Source of the DNA: Balamuthia mandrillaris
Lineage: Eukaryota; Discosea; Longamoebia; Balamuthiidae
Length of the DNA stretch: 64,000 nt
Reading direction: 5' to 3'
NCBI GenBank assembly: GCA_031835245.1
Contig: JAVKOQ010000096.1
Coordinates: forward strand, 62,001 to 126,000
Positions 18,440-30,151 of this stretch are shown piece after piece (position 1 is the first letter of the stretch; every line of letters begins with the position of its first letter). The translations under genes and the position numbers were made by a program. The notes beneath the pieces were generated by a model. It saw nothing but the letters and a program-made list of their open reading frames with translations, did no database searches and was not told the origin of the DNA.

Positions 18440-21400
18440 GCTCGCTCGCTCGCTCGCTGAGCTTCTTCTTTCTTTCTTCTGGTATTGCTTTATCCAATGA
18501 CAACAACAATCAACAAACAGTGAGCGGTGCTTGGGAGGAAGTTTGGAGCGGAGCGGACGCTGCTCAGTGGAGCGGCATAACCTCCCTCCAAGGCCACATC
18601 TTTCTGCATGGCGGGGTGTTCGACGATTCCTTCAGCTATCCTTCTCCCACCAACGTGTTTCTTTTTGCCAACTTGAGCGGTGATGTCGACATACAATCCG
18701 TAACAGTGAGGCCACAGGATGAGCTCGACGCAAAAGCGACTCCCCGGCTGGTGGCAGACGAACAGGCGAGCAGCATTTGGATCTTTGGGCCGGCGTCGTC
18801 CTCTGCGACGAACGGATACGGAGGGTCGAGCAGGCAGCAGAGACTTCATTTCAAGCGCGGGGTTGAGGATCTCCAATGGCCGGTTGTGGATGAGTTTGAG
18901 AGCGAGTTACCGTGCGGTCATGGCATTATGCTGTATCCGCCAACAATGAAGGTGCTGTGCAGAGGAAACGGTGCGTTTCTGTCTTCAGTCCCTTCTTTTT
19001 CTCTCGGCGGTCTCTCTTCTTGCTTTACCTCACCTTTTGTGTTTGCTTTCTTTGAACAGAAAATGAGGACGGGATCTTTGAGATGCGCACGGAATGCAAC
19101 TACGATGGTGGATGCTTGGCTCTTTCTCCTCCCGATGCATGCCCTCCTTATGAACCCTACTTGTACCTCAACTGCCTTTGTCTTCCTTCTTCCTTCTTTA
19201 TCTCTCCAACCTTCTTATCCTTGTTTTTGTTGACAACCAAAAGGTGCCCATCGATGGTATGTGAGTGGAGGATAGAGAACTGTGGAGGCTTTTCTCCATC
19301 ATGTTTTGACCAAGGCAAGATAACGTGTTTTAACGGCCAATGTGCCTCCACCTGTCAGGAATGCATCGAACAAGGAGCACCACCCTGCTCCATGTTTAGG
19401 TGTTGCGATGGCTCCTGCCGTCACAACGTTACGAGCTGCCCTCCTCTTCCTGCATGTCCTTGGTCAGCGCCGTTCAGGTATTGTCTTTTCTCTGCATCTC
19501 TGCTCCTCTTCCCTTTCTTCTGATATCATTAAAAACAGATGCTCCAGTGGCTTGTGCCAAGAAACACACTCAAGCTGTGGCTCCGATCAAACTTGTCCCA
19601 AAGGAACAAAGTTATGCCCAGACGGGTTGTGTGTGATCGATGGCCTAGAGTCTTGTGAAAGCTCTGAAAGCTTTTGTCCTGTTTCATCTAGCATATGCAT
19701 CGATCTTACATGTGCTCCAGAGGTTACTTTCCTTTCTCCTTTCTTTGTTTCTTCTTATTCCTTGCTCTTCTTGTTCTTCTTCTTTGTTTCTTCTTCTTCT
19801 TTTCTGCTGCTGCTCCTTCTCCTACTCCTTCTCCTCCTCCTTCTCCATTTTTCTTGCTATCCTAACGCAGTTAAGAAAACGATAATAGGGAGACGAATGC
19901 ACAGAAGAACAATCATATTGTGGGGATGGAAAGGTTATTTGTTGGGATGGAAGTTGTGTGTTGAGTGGAGAATCATGCCCTGCGCCACTGCTTGCCACGC
20001 ACGTAGCTCCTATGGCCGTCTTTTTGTACAGCATTACTGGTACTTTGGTTAGTATTTCCATTCTTCTCTTTCTCCTTTCTTTTTTTTCTCTCCTGATCTT
20101 CTTCCGCTTTCTCTTTGTTCCTCCTCCTTCTTGTTCTTCTTCTGATTCTTGTTCTTGTTTTTCTTCGTCTTCTTCCTTCTTCCTTCTTCCAATACTCACA
20201 ACTGAACGAATAGACTCTTCCTCTGGTGAACCAACCTACAAACACCATTTTCGGGAGCGTCACAGTTGAAGACACCTCTCCATTCCAGGATGGAGACACC
20301 TTCAAAGTCAATGCTCCTTTATTCTCCATAGTATTGGCTGGCGTCTTTGAGGACGAGGACAACAGCCGAATGATAGGACCTTGCTGGGAGGTAACCAACG
20401 ACGCAACAGGAATTGGTTTTGTCAATGCAGAAGTTAGTATGAGTTTGGCCATTGATGTGCCTGAACATTTGGTTTGTGTTTTTTTAACTTATTCTTGTCT
20501 TGTTCTTCTTGTTTTTTTGCTGACTGGTGTCTTCTTCTCCTTCTCGTATGCTTTCTCATTTTCTATTCGCTTGTTGTTATTTTACTATTTTTGTCTTATA
20601 TAGAGAGCAAGCCAATTGGCGATTGTCAGATACAACGCAGGAACTTGGGGAGTAATACAGACTGAGGCACAGCAAACCGCATCCACCACCGCTTCCTACA
20701 TTAAAGCAGAGTTATCCGCCTCTTACTATGGCCCGTACGGTACGTTCTGTGTAGCCCACTTTGGAGATACACGACCTTCCCTGGCTCTCGCTATCTTGGG
20801 TCCTTCCGTTGTTGCTCTTCGAAGCTCTGGCTCTGAATATCTTGTACATTTCTTTCTATGCTTCTTCTTTTCTTCTTCTTCTTCTTGTTCTTGTTCTTCT
20901 TCTTCTTCTTCTTCTTCTTCTTCTCTCTTCATTCTTTCTTCACCATTCTCTATTCACCAGTTGTTGTTGTTTCTTTTCTTCCTTCATTCTCATCACTTCT
21001 TGCTTCCATTTTTTTTTTTACTTTGAATACGCACAGAGACAAAGGATCCTTGTTACCCTCTCGGCTGGAGCCTTCGAGGACGTCGTCATTCCTCTTTCTT
21101 TCAGCGGCACAGCAATCGAGCACCAGAACTGGCTCGTTGGCTCGGCGAGGCAGCTGGACATCTTCGCAGGGCACAAAACCTCCAGCTATGAAATCCTCTT
21201 CATCTCCACTTCCTCGGGGTTCTTTGGCTATCGTGACCTGCAAATAACGCTTGGAGAGGCTCAACCTCCTCAACTCCAAATCTCGGCTGAGGCACGGACG
21301 GCAGCCTCTTTTCTTCTGACGACCTCCTTTCAGAGCATTCGTTCGACTGGAATGCTCATCATCTTTCCGGGTCCCACTTTGGTCCATCAACTTATTCCAC

Positions 21401-23479
21401 TGTTGGTGATGGAGGAAGAAGAAGAGCGCGAAGTAAAAGAGGAAGAAGCAGAAAGGCAAGAACAAGAGCAACTTCAGTTGGATGTCGTGTTTAGAGGAAT
21501 CAGGGAGTTGGACGAGGAAGGAAGAGAGGTGATCTTTCACCATTGGGCTGAAGAGCGAGAGTTTACACCGCAGCAGCTGGATAATGCTACATTGGTTCTC
21601 AGCTCAGAGCTTCCGTTTCAGCAGCCAAGCATTCCCCTGGGCGTGCGATTCACTGTGGCTGACTGTGAGGGATTGTGTTACAATCCGAATGAGGTATCTA
21701 TTTTTCTTTCGCTTCTTTTCTTGTCGTTTCTTGCTCTTTGTCGTCTTCTCTCACTCCTCTAACTTACTGCTGTGAACACCAAGGACCAAGACAACGTCTT
21801 ACAAGAAAACGTTTTAAGAGTGGAAGTGGTCCTCACCGCATGGAACTTAAACGCCTCCACGACATCCATCCAGATAGAGACGGAGCTTTACAGCCACGAT
21901 GGAAGTTTAAGGAACAACGACGAAGAAGAAGCAGAAGAACGAGAAGAGCTTTCAACAAACCTAAGAAAGAGCAACAGAGAAGGAAGAAGAGAGGATGGCA
22001 TAACCACAACCACTTTTCGAACGGACCACACTCAGATCATATACCAAGTGCTAACGAACGATACGAATGTCTCTCTTTCACCGACTGAATACGGAAGCAT
22101 GAAAGTCATTGCAACTCTTCCGTTGTTCAATAACTCGACAGCCTACGACGCTTTGATCTACTTTCGTACCTTAACCAGCCCCATTCCTTCCAATTCTTCT
22201 TCCTCCTCTTCAGCATCGTCATCTTCTGTGGATAGTGGAGCCAAAGGAGATGAAGACGAGGATGATGACCAGACCAAGTTGGGATTAGCAGTTGGTCTCT
22301 CTGTTGGTTTGACGTTTCTTATGATCTGTTGCGTGGTTGTTGCTGCTCTCGTCTACTTCACGCGGCGCCAACGACAGAAGAAGAGAACGAGGCTCAACAG
22401 GGATGGCAAAGACGTTGAAAGACTTCCGCTCGGTTTTGACGAGGTCGAATCCACTCCTACTTCCGCTCCTTCTTCTCCTACGTTACAGCAACGCAACAAA
22501 CAGAACGACAACCTCGAAATGATGCATTTGCAAAAAGGAGGTAGCTCAATAACGCTCGACTATAACGAACTCCAAGTGGGCAAGAAGATCGGGGAGGGCT
22601 CCTTTGGCAAAGTCCACCAAGGCTCCTGGCAATGCGTTCCTGTTGCCATCAAGATCATAGAGAACATCAGCCCGGATGTCAAACAACAGTTTCAACACGA
22701 AGTTGAGACGTTACAGAACCTTCGACCTCATCCCAATGTCGTCTTGCTCTATGGAGTTTGCATGGGTTCCCAGACCCCTCTTTGCATCGTGACAGAGTTG
22801 TTGCCGAGAGGAAGTCTGTCGGACTACTTGCACAGCGACGAGGGACAGCAGCTCTCCCCTTTGGACATGTTGCGAATAGCCAAAGGCGTTGCTGCTGGAA
22901 TGATGCACCTTCATGCGGAGAGGCTGTTGCATTGTGACTTGGCGGCGAGGAACGTTTTGCTGTCGGATACGTTGGAGGCCAAAGTGGCGGACTTTGGTAT
23001 GGCGAGGGTATTACGAGAAGGACAGGACTACCATCAAACGCTTTCGAATGAGGGACCTGTTCGTTGGATGGTTTGTTATTCTTCTTCTTGTTATCCTTCA
23101 TAATTCTTTTCTGCTTCATTCTTCTTCGTCCTTCTTCATACTTCATTCTTCAATCTTTCTTTCTTCTAAACCAACACTCTTCTCGCAGGCTCCAGAAAGC
23201 TTGAAGAAACGTCTCTTCTCAGAGAAAACGGATGCGTGGAGCTTTGGAGTGTTGTTGTGGGAGATAGCAACCTTTGGCAAGCTCCCTTACGAAGAACTCA
23301 CCAACACTCAAGTGGGTTTGGAGGTGGTGGCCGAAGGCAAGAGGTTGGAAGCGCCTGAAGGAGCTCCGGCAATCTTCAAAGAGTTGATCGAGAGATGTTT
23401 CGCATCTGACCCGGAAGAACGGCCCACCTTTGCGGCCATGTTTGAGCTCTTGAAACAGGCTCGCAAAGCCATGAAGTGA
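17607..23479 (+). CDS. Receptor-type tyrosine kinase with Kelch and Cys-rich ectodomain, 13 exons, 1473 aa
   Basis: Exons: 17607-17841, 17967-18125, 18224-18388, 18521-18970, 19060-19162, 19244-19477, 19539-19722, 19889-20047, 20214-20471, 20604-20843, 21037-21693, 21784-23070, 23189-23479; TGA stop. A signal peptide (about residues 1-21) is followed by Kelch-like repeats (DYIYVFGGD, KLYVYGGS, HIFLHGG), then a Cys-rich part with repeated CxxGxC units (residues about 345-560). A long extracellular region precedes one TM helix at about 1113-1141. The kinase domain spans about 1206-1465: GEGSFGKV loop, VAIK lysine near 1238, LAARN catalytic loop, DFG near 1351, then GPVRWM-APES restored by the last splice. 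LAARN and RWMAPE point to tyrosine specificity. The catalytic loop reads HCD, not HRD, so activity may be altered. The ligand is unknown. Confidence 0.9.
18393..18437. repeat. CT dinucleotide repeat in kinase intron 3
   Basis: A CT run directly follows the donor GTAACT of the third intron of the receptor kinase gene. Confidence 0.85.
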
Positions 23480-24011
23480 AACGTTATCTCTGTTTTTTCC
23501 TTCCTATTTTTGTTGTATTATTTTTTATGTATTTTTTTAAATAACAAAATAACAGAATAACAGAATAACAAAATAACAAAAAATTCAAAAAAGCAAAAAA
23601 GAAAAAACGAAATCAAAAAATAAAGAATAAAGAATAGAACAAAAATTCGAAAAAATCGAAAAAAATCGAAACCAAAACTAATTATAAAACATCGAAAAAA
23701 AATCGATAACAACAAATAAATAATTACTAAACGGACCCATAATTCGAAGATAGGACAGGGCAAAGTATAAAATCGGAGAAGAAAGAGAGCGAAAAGCTTA
23801 CGCCAGATGCACATCAGCCAGTCTCTACGTTTTGGTACCATACGTATGCGGACTACTCAATACTTGTGCAGAACAGTAATACCTATCTAAAAACTCAGAA
23901 AACAACATCAACGCCCTGAAAGCGCTTGATGCGTGGCCACCCCTACCACCTCAGGTACACTTTGCTTTCTGACATCCACCCCGAATAAGACAAAAACAAG
24001 CGCACAAGGAG

Positions 24012-24048
<37 letters not shown>

Positions 24049-24187
24049 CTGCTTGGCGACAGTAGTCCCAGTGACCCGCTGATAGAATAAAGTGTTTTTT
24101 TTTTCAACGTTTGAAAGTACACAAAATAATCAAAGCAAAAAGACAGAGGAAAGAAACAAAGGTATTTTACTAAGGTGTGCGGGTCGT
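23480..24187. other. Convergent spacer between the receptor kinase and CAND1
   Basis: These 708 bases hold no gene. The left part (23520-23720) is AT-rich, with repeated words AATAACAAA and TCGAAAAAA. The right part has a GA dinucleotide run at 24014-24045. It presumably carries the 3' UTRs and polyadenylation signals of both converging genes. Confidence 0.5.
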
Positions 24188-27100
24188 TTAAAACTCTGAA
24201 GACTTGGCGGCAGAGCCAGAGGAAGAGGAGGTCTCCTTGAGGATGGCCTCAAACTTCTCGTTCAGGGGGCTGCCCTTGATGGTTCCCTTCACAAACTCAT
24301 CAAACTTGACGCTCTGGTCCACGTCGGGGATGGTGGAAATGGCAGCCACCGCCCTCAACGCCGAGCGAATAAGCTCATCGTTCTGGTCGACCTGCTGCTT
24401 GACGGCGGTGTCGCGGGCCTTGGTGGTCACCGTCTTCCTCAAGGGCTCCACCAGGTTGTCCAAGTTGGTGACGAGGGCAACGGGGGCGCAGCCCGCCAAA
24501 CGCACCAACATCAGGTGACAGAGCAGCTTGATGTCAAAGCAAGCGTCGTTCAGGCCTTCCACCAGCTGGTTGATGAAAACGTGGAGGTCCAACTTGGTGA
24601 GGCAGGTGTCCAAGAGGGTGTACATGCACTCAAAGGCGGCCTTCCTGTTCTCCAGACCTTCGTCCACCTTGTGCTTGAAGGGACCCAAGTCCACAACCTT
24701 GACCAGCTCCTTCTTGAACTTGGTCTCCTCGTAGAGGGCGTCGAGATGCTCGGGAAGGACCTCACGAATGAGCTTGGGCTTGTTGTGGGCAGCGTAGTTC
24801 AGGGTCAAGAGGGCTGCCCTGCGCACGTTCACGTCCGAGTCCTTCAACAAGGCCAGGAACTGCGCCATGATGGGCTGCAGCTTGTCATCGGCGGGGTGGG
24901 GGTAGTCCACCACTGTAAACTTGATGGCGGTGACGATGGTGGCACGGGCCAGGGCGCTCTCCGAGCCCAAGTGCTTCTCCAAGGCGGGGACCAGCTCGTC
25001 GGGGCTGATCAGGGTAAACTTGCCCAAGCACTTGGCCACGACAGTTCGGTTGCCCTCCTCTTCGCTCTCCGTATTGACAAAGAGGAGCTCCAGCACGTCA
25101 GAGAGGTAGGGAAGAAGAGCCTTTTGGCGCTCCTCTCCAGTGCTGCGGGAGATGACCTCCTCGAGGGAGTGCATGAGGAGGTACTGCTTGTTGGGCTGGG
25201 CTTTGATTTCCTTGAGGATGTAGGGCAGGAACTTCTTGACGTTACCCACGGCGATGTTGCCCAAGCAGAAGGAGGCGGCGGTCTTCTCCTCCTCGCTGCC
25301 GTCGAAGGCCGAGAGGATGCTCTTGCGAAGGCCCTTGTGGCCGTTGAGGTCCACTTGGCGACCGATCTCTCCCAAGCTCAACAATGCCAATACTTTGCTC
25401 TGTATTTTTGTGGGCAAGGATTAGAACAGACAGTTCAAGGAGGGAGAAAGTGTACAAGCACATACGTTTTCCTTCTTGCCCTTTCTGATATCAGCAATAA
25501 ACTTGTCAACGGTGGCTTTGCGGTTGTCCACATCCACGCTAACGACCAGAGCAGCAATGCACTTAGCAATGTTGGCAAGGCTTTGTTTGGTAGCCTCCTG
25601 AGTGGAGGCTGCCAACAACGAGTCCAACAGCTCCGCAAAACCAAACTTCTTGGCCTCCGCCTTGACCAGTGTTGCATAGAGGGAGAGCAAGCTCTCTAAG
25701 GCCAGACCCTGCAGCAAGGGGCTCCTCACCAGGGCGAGCACCTGCGGGTAGATCTTGCTCTGCACGGTGGGCAGGGTAGACTTGGCATCGGCGGCCACGA
25801 TGGCCTCCACCAGGCGGATGGCCAAGTGGGAAAGATGCAGGTCGGCGTCGCTGACGAGGTTGGCCACTTCATCCAGCACCATAGTGTAGAGCTTGCTGGA
25901 AAGGTCACCCTTCTTGCCGTAGTTCTTGACCACAACGGCCAAGGCCTGCAGGGATACCTGCTTCAACTGGCGGTTGGTTTGGCGAAGGAAGGCGGCCAGC
26001 TCGGAGACGACGTCGGAGAGGACGGCTTTGAGGTCGATATCGAGCGGCGAGGTGGAGATCTCAATAATAGCCTTGACAGAGGTGATGCGTGTGATCTCGT
26101 TCTTGAGACGGTCAACAAGAATGGCGAGAGCCTTTTGGAGTTGCTCCGCAGAGAGCTCATCGCCAAGGCGGGCGATCAGCAGACCCATACAAGTGATGGC
26201 AGCCTCTTTGACTTCCTACAAAGTGTGGACGAAAGTATAAAGTCAATATAAATTAAAAGAAGAGAACCGAAGGAAAAAGACCTGATCGATATCTTGAGCA
26301 TCATATTTATCAAAGATGCTTCCATAAATCTTGCCAGCGTAGGGCTTGTAATCCACAGAGCTTTCCTGGCCGAATGGTCGCAGCACCTTGATCAAGGCAG
26401 AAGTTACGCGAAGTGCCTCCGCCGTGATCTTGTAATAGTTGTCGCCAACAGCCTCCAGCACAGGCTTGGAGAGGGCATCCACGTGGTCGGTGAAGATCTT
26501 GGGAGGGTGAGTGCTTATGAGCAAACGAAGGAAGGTAAGGGCCTCCATCTTCAGGGTGGCGTTAGTGTTCTTGCCGGCAAGAGCAGACTCAATACCACCG
26601 ATAAGGGTGCCCACGTGTTCAGCCAAGATGCCGTCACGCACGTTGACCAACTCTTTAAGCAATTGGAAAATACCGATGCGAGTCTTGACCTTGACAGTCT
26701 TGGCATTGAGCTCCTTGTTAAGGTTGGCGATGACGCTGGGCACGTTCTGTTTGAGAAGGGCCAAGGGGCTGTCTTCCTCGTGTGTGTAGCTCTTGGAGAC
26801 GAGCACTGTTTGTTTCAACACATCTCCAAAAGTAGAAAAGATATCCAGCTAAATGTAAAAGAGGAAAGTTAGTCATTTCTGTTTGTTTGTTGGAGAGAGA
26901 AACAGCAACAAACCTTGACGTTATCTTCTCGTTCCTTGAAACGGGCAATGATGGCAGGAACAACTTCTTTGTAGAGGTCGGCAATCAAGTCGGGTCTGGT
27001 GGTGATGATGGCGCTAAGGCACTTGGCGGAGGATCTCCTGACCTTCCAGCTCATGTCGTCCTCATCGTCATAATCCTCTTCCTCTCCAGAAAAGTCCTCC

Positions 27101-28481
27101 TCATCGCTGCCTTGTTCCTCCTCTTCCTCTTCCTCCTCCATGTCGATCTGGTTGGGGTCGTACTTGACAAACTCCAAGCATTCCTTGACGATTTCATCCA
27201 AGAAGGGTTTGATCTCGGTGGGGCAACGCAGCACCAAAGACTCGAATGTCTGGAAGCAGTTCTCCTTGAGCTCTTCCTCCTCCTCGAACCTTTCGTCGTG
27301 CATGAACTTTATGAGCAACTTCACAATGCTGAGCTCGCCCAAGAACTTGCCTAGGCGGTGGCCCACGCTACGACTGATGGCACCCACCACAGAGATGAGA
27401 GTGCTGATGTGACTTGTTTTTTTGCTCTTCTTAATATTAGTGACGATGTAGTTCACGAGCTCGGTGAAAAGGGCATCGGGAGTGGAAATGGAAAGGAAAC
27501 CGAGGCAGGAGATTGCCTTCTTCCTAGAGGCTACGCGCATGGAGGTAAGATGAGGCAAGATGGCCTTTTGGATCCGCTCGTGGTCTTTGTTCATCAATGT
27601 AGCCAAACGCCTCAACAGATCGCTCAACACACCCAAACTCTCAAATACAATTTCAGGAACGTCTTGCTATTATGCCAAGTAAGCAAAACAAAACAAAAAA
27701 AGAAAGGTGAGAAACACGCTAAGAAAGGGAGAGAAAGGGAAGGGGGGATAGCGAACCTCGATGCCCTTAATGAGCTTTGGTGTGACAGTTTCTACAACAA
27801 GAGGAGCGACAGGCGAGTCAGTGGATGTTTGGGTGATAACCGTCTTCAAGCCGATACCGGCGATGTCTCTGAGCTCGCTCTTCTCGTTTTGCAACAAGTG
27901 GTCAGTCAACTTGTTGACAATGAGCAGGAGTTGAGGCTCTTTGATTCTTTCGATGAGAGGACCCAAGCTGTTTTGGAGCAAAGTACTGAGCAAAGAGCGA
28001 TAACAAAAGAGAGAAGAGAAAAGTAGCAAGAAGCAAAGGAGGAGGGAAGCAGAGAAGAGCGAGAAGTGGGAACGCAAAGAGAATAGCAGCAAGTGAAGAG
28101 AGCACATAACAAAGAAAAGTGGAAAAGGGGTTGCAGTTACCATTTGACAGCCAAACCCTGAACGTCACCAGAGGAATCTTCCAGCAGCTTAACAACGGCC
28201 TCACAGATCTTCTTCTCCTCATCGCTGTTCATTTTGAAGGACTCCTTGGTGAGCTCAGTGGCCAAATCGGAAGTGGCCATGAACCGAAAGTCCTTGTCCC
28301 TGTTGGACATCTGTGGCAACGTTGAAAGCGAAGAGCATGAGAACATCAGCAAACAAAAAAAAGGGGGAGAAAGAAGGGTAGCGGCGGTAGCCGCGTTTTG
28401 AAATCTTTCAAACTGCATCATAAAAAAAAGTGGTGACACCAAACGAACCTTCTCGAGGCAAGAAGAAACGGAGAACGACAT
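24188..28481 (-). CDS. CAND1: CAND1 / TIP120 cullin-associated protein, 7 exons, 1237 aa
   Basis: Minus-strand exons: 28481-28449, 28310-28141, 27985-27757, 27666-26914, 26848-26282, 26215-25466, 25399-24188; TAA stop. The protein is a HEAT-repeat solenoid and starts, after a short leader, with the CAND1 N-terminal pattern DKDFRFMATSDLATEL and LLEDSSGDVQGLAVK. An acidic insert (EEEEEEEEQGSDEED) lies near residue 310, as in other CAND1 proteins. The C-terminal third keeps the conserved repeats, and length matches animal CAND1 (about 1230). Known role: exchange factor that binds unneddylated cullin-RBX1 and swaps substrate receptors of SCF ligases. The C-terminal exons use many G/C-ending codons, giving long antisense frames that are not genes. 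It is transcribed divergently from the 5-phosphatase gene. Confidence 0.97.
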
Positions 28482-28631
28482 TGTGTTTGATGGGATGAGC
28501 TGTGATTTTACAAAGTTTTCAACGCTGTTGGTTGTTGTGTGTTTTTTTTAAAAAGTTTTAATGTGTCAGTCGCTAGATTTTTGGTTTTTGAAAAAACAGA
28601 ACGGAAGGGGTGCGTGGGAACCAGAGAGAGC

Positions 28632-28674
<43 letters not shown>

Positions 28675-29738
28675 AGGGGGAAGAAGGAATACCGTGACAA
28701 TCCAACGCTGTGTGTTTGGTCTGACCGCTCTGCAAAGAAAACAGTGCCGAAAAAAAACCACAAATCAACACAGGAAAAAAAAAAAGCGTGAACGAAAATG
28801 GCTGCAGTGAAAACAAGTTTTTGTCGACTCCAATTTAGAATGAAGAATCAGTCAAGGACACCTCCTCCCTAGGTTCCGTCTGCAATCACATTTGATGGTG
28901 AACCGGAGGTTTTTGTTGGGCAGTTTCGTTCCTCCACCCATGAACGAATCAAGGACAACGAGAGAGGACAGGAGCGAACAGGATAGTCGTTGAACCCTCA
29001 GCACGATCGATCATTACTATTTCATCAAGATCTGATCAAAGAACCCTGTTTGAATTTTGTTTGGCGGTTTGAAAGCCCTTGCTCTATTTTTTGATTTTCG
29101 ATTTGGCAACTTGAAACCTCTCTGCTAGATCGGAATAATCGGGATGGGTTTATAGTAGTTGCTGTGCTCGCCGCTTTTCGATATTGCGTTTGGTTTTTAT
29201 AGTGGCAGAAAAAAAAGAATCAAAAGAAAGAAAGAAAGAAGCAAACAAGAAAGAAAGAAACAAAAAGAAAGAACGGCAAAGACGCATCTGCTTGTCAAAC
29301 TTGTCCTGTTGTATATAGAACCGTCCCTTCGCAGAGTTTGTTCAAGTTGTGGTGCCGTGCTTCTCCTTGTGTTGTTTTTGTTTTTGAAAATGTGTCTCTT
29401 CGCTTAGCCGTTTTCAACTTACAGTGAAGCCGAACGAAGGAGGTTAAATTGCTTCCCGGACACTTCAAACGGACCGAAGCGGGCTGTTGTGGTAGCGGTG
29501 CTTTTTTCGGTTTGTGCTTCTTTCACTCCGGACGAAACCACAAAAAATATATAAATGCTCTCTTCCTTCTCTTTCCGGCATTCTTTCTTCTTCTCTTGCT
29601 GCTTCTCTTTCGCTTCTTCTTTCTTATTCGTTCCGTTCTTCTTGTTCTCCTTTATCTTTCATACTTCTTAGAAGACAGACAGGAAAAAAACCGTAAGTCA
29701 GAGACCCTGCAACAAGGAACAGAAAGGAAACGATCAAT
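28482..29738. promoter_or_regulatory. Large divergent intergenic region, CAND1 / 5-phosphatase
   Basis: The 1257 bases hold no convincing gene. A GA dinucleotide run lies at 28640-28670. TTGTCGACTC near 28821 is a near match to the TGTCGACA motif found elsewhere. A TATA-like TATATAAAT lies near 29548-29556, about 180 bases before the 5-phosphatase start codon. The region probably contains long 5' UTRs, perhaps with a UTR intron, of both genes. Confidence 0.45.
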
Positions 29739-30119
29739 ATGTCAACCACACCAACGCCAAAGAAGAGCAGCAACAAAAAGTTGGGCTTCAAGCTCAATGC
29801 CACAAAGAAAGGCGTTGCCCAAAAGATCGGCAGAACAAAACTGCAAGATGATGTTGTAAAGGAATACATGAAGGTCAGTCTTACTTTATTCCTTTGTTTC
29901 TTCTTTGCTCTTTGTGCTTTGCCAACTTGTTTGCATTAAACAGCGGTTGAAAGAGACAAGAACGTTCATAATGGAAGTCCATTCCTCCATCACTAAATAT
30001 AACCGAAGCACTGCAAGTTTGTTTTTCATTTCCTTCTTCTTTATATCTTATTACCAACACCTCTTACCTCTGCTTCTCTTGGCTTCTCTGCTCTGCTCTT
30101 CCTTCTCTTCACTCTTCCT

Positions 30120-30151
<32 letters not shown>

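Noticed and set aside
24515-25699. 394-codon plus-strand frame antisense to CAND1
   Set aside because: It crosses a CAND1 intron and exists because of the G/C-ending codons of CAND1. It has no recognisable content.
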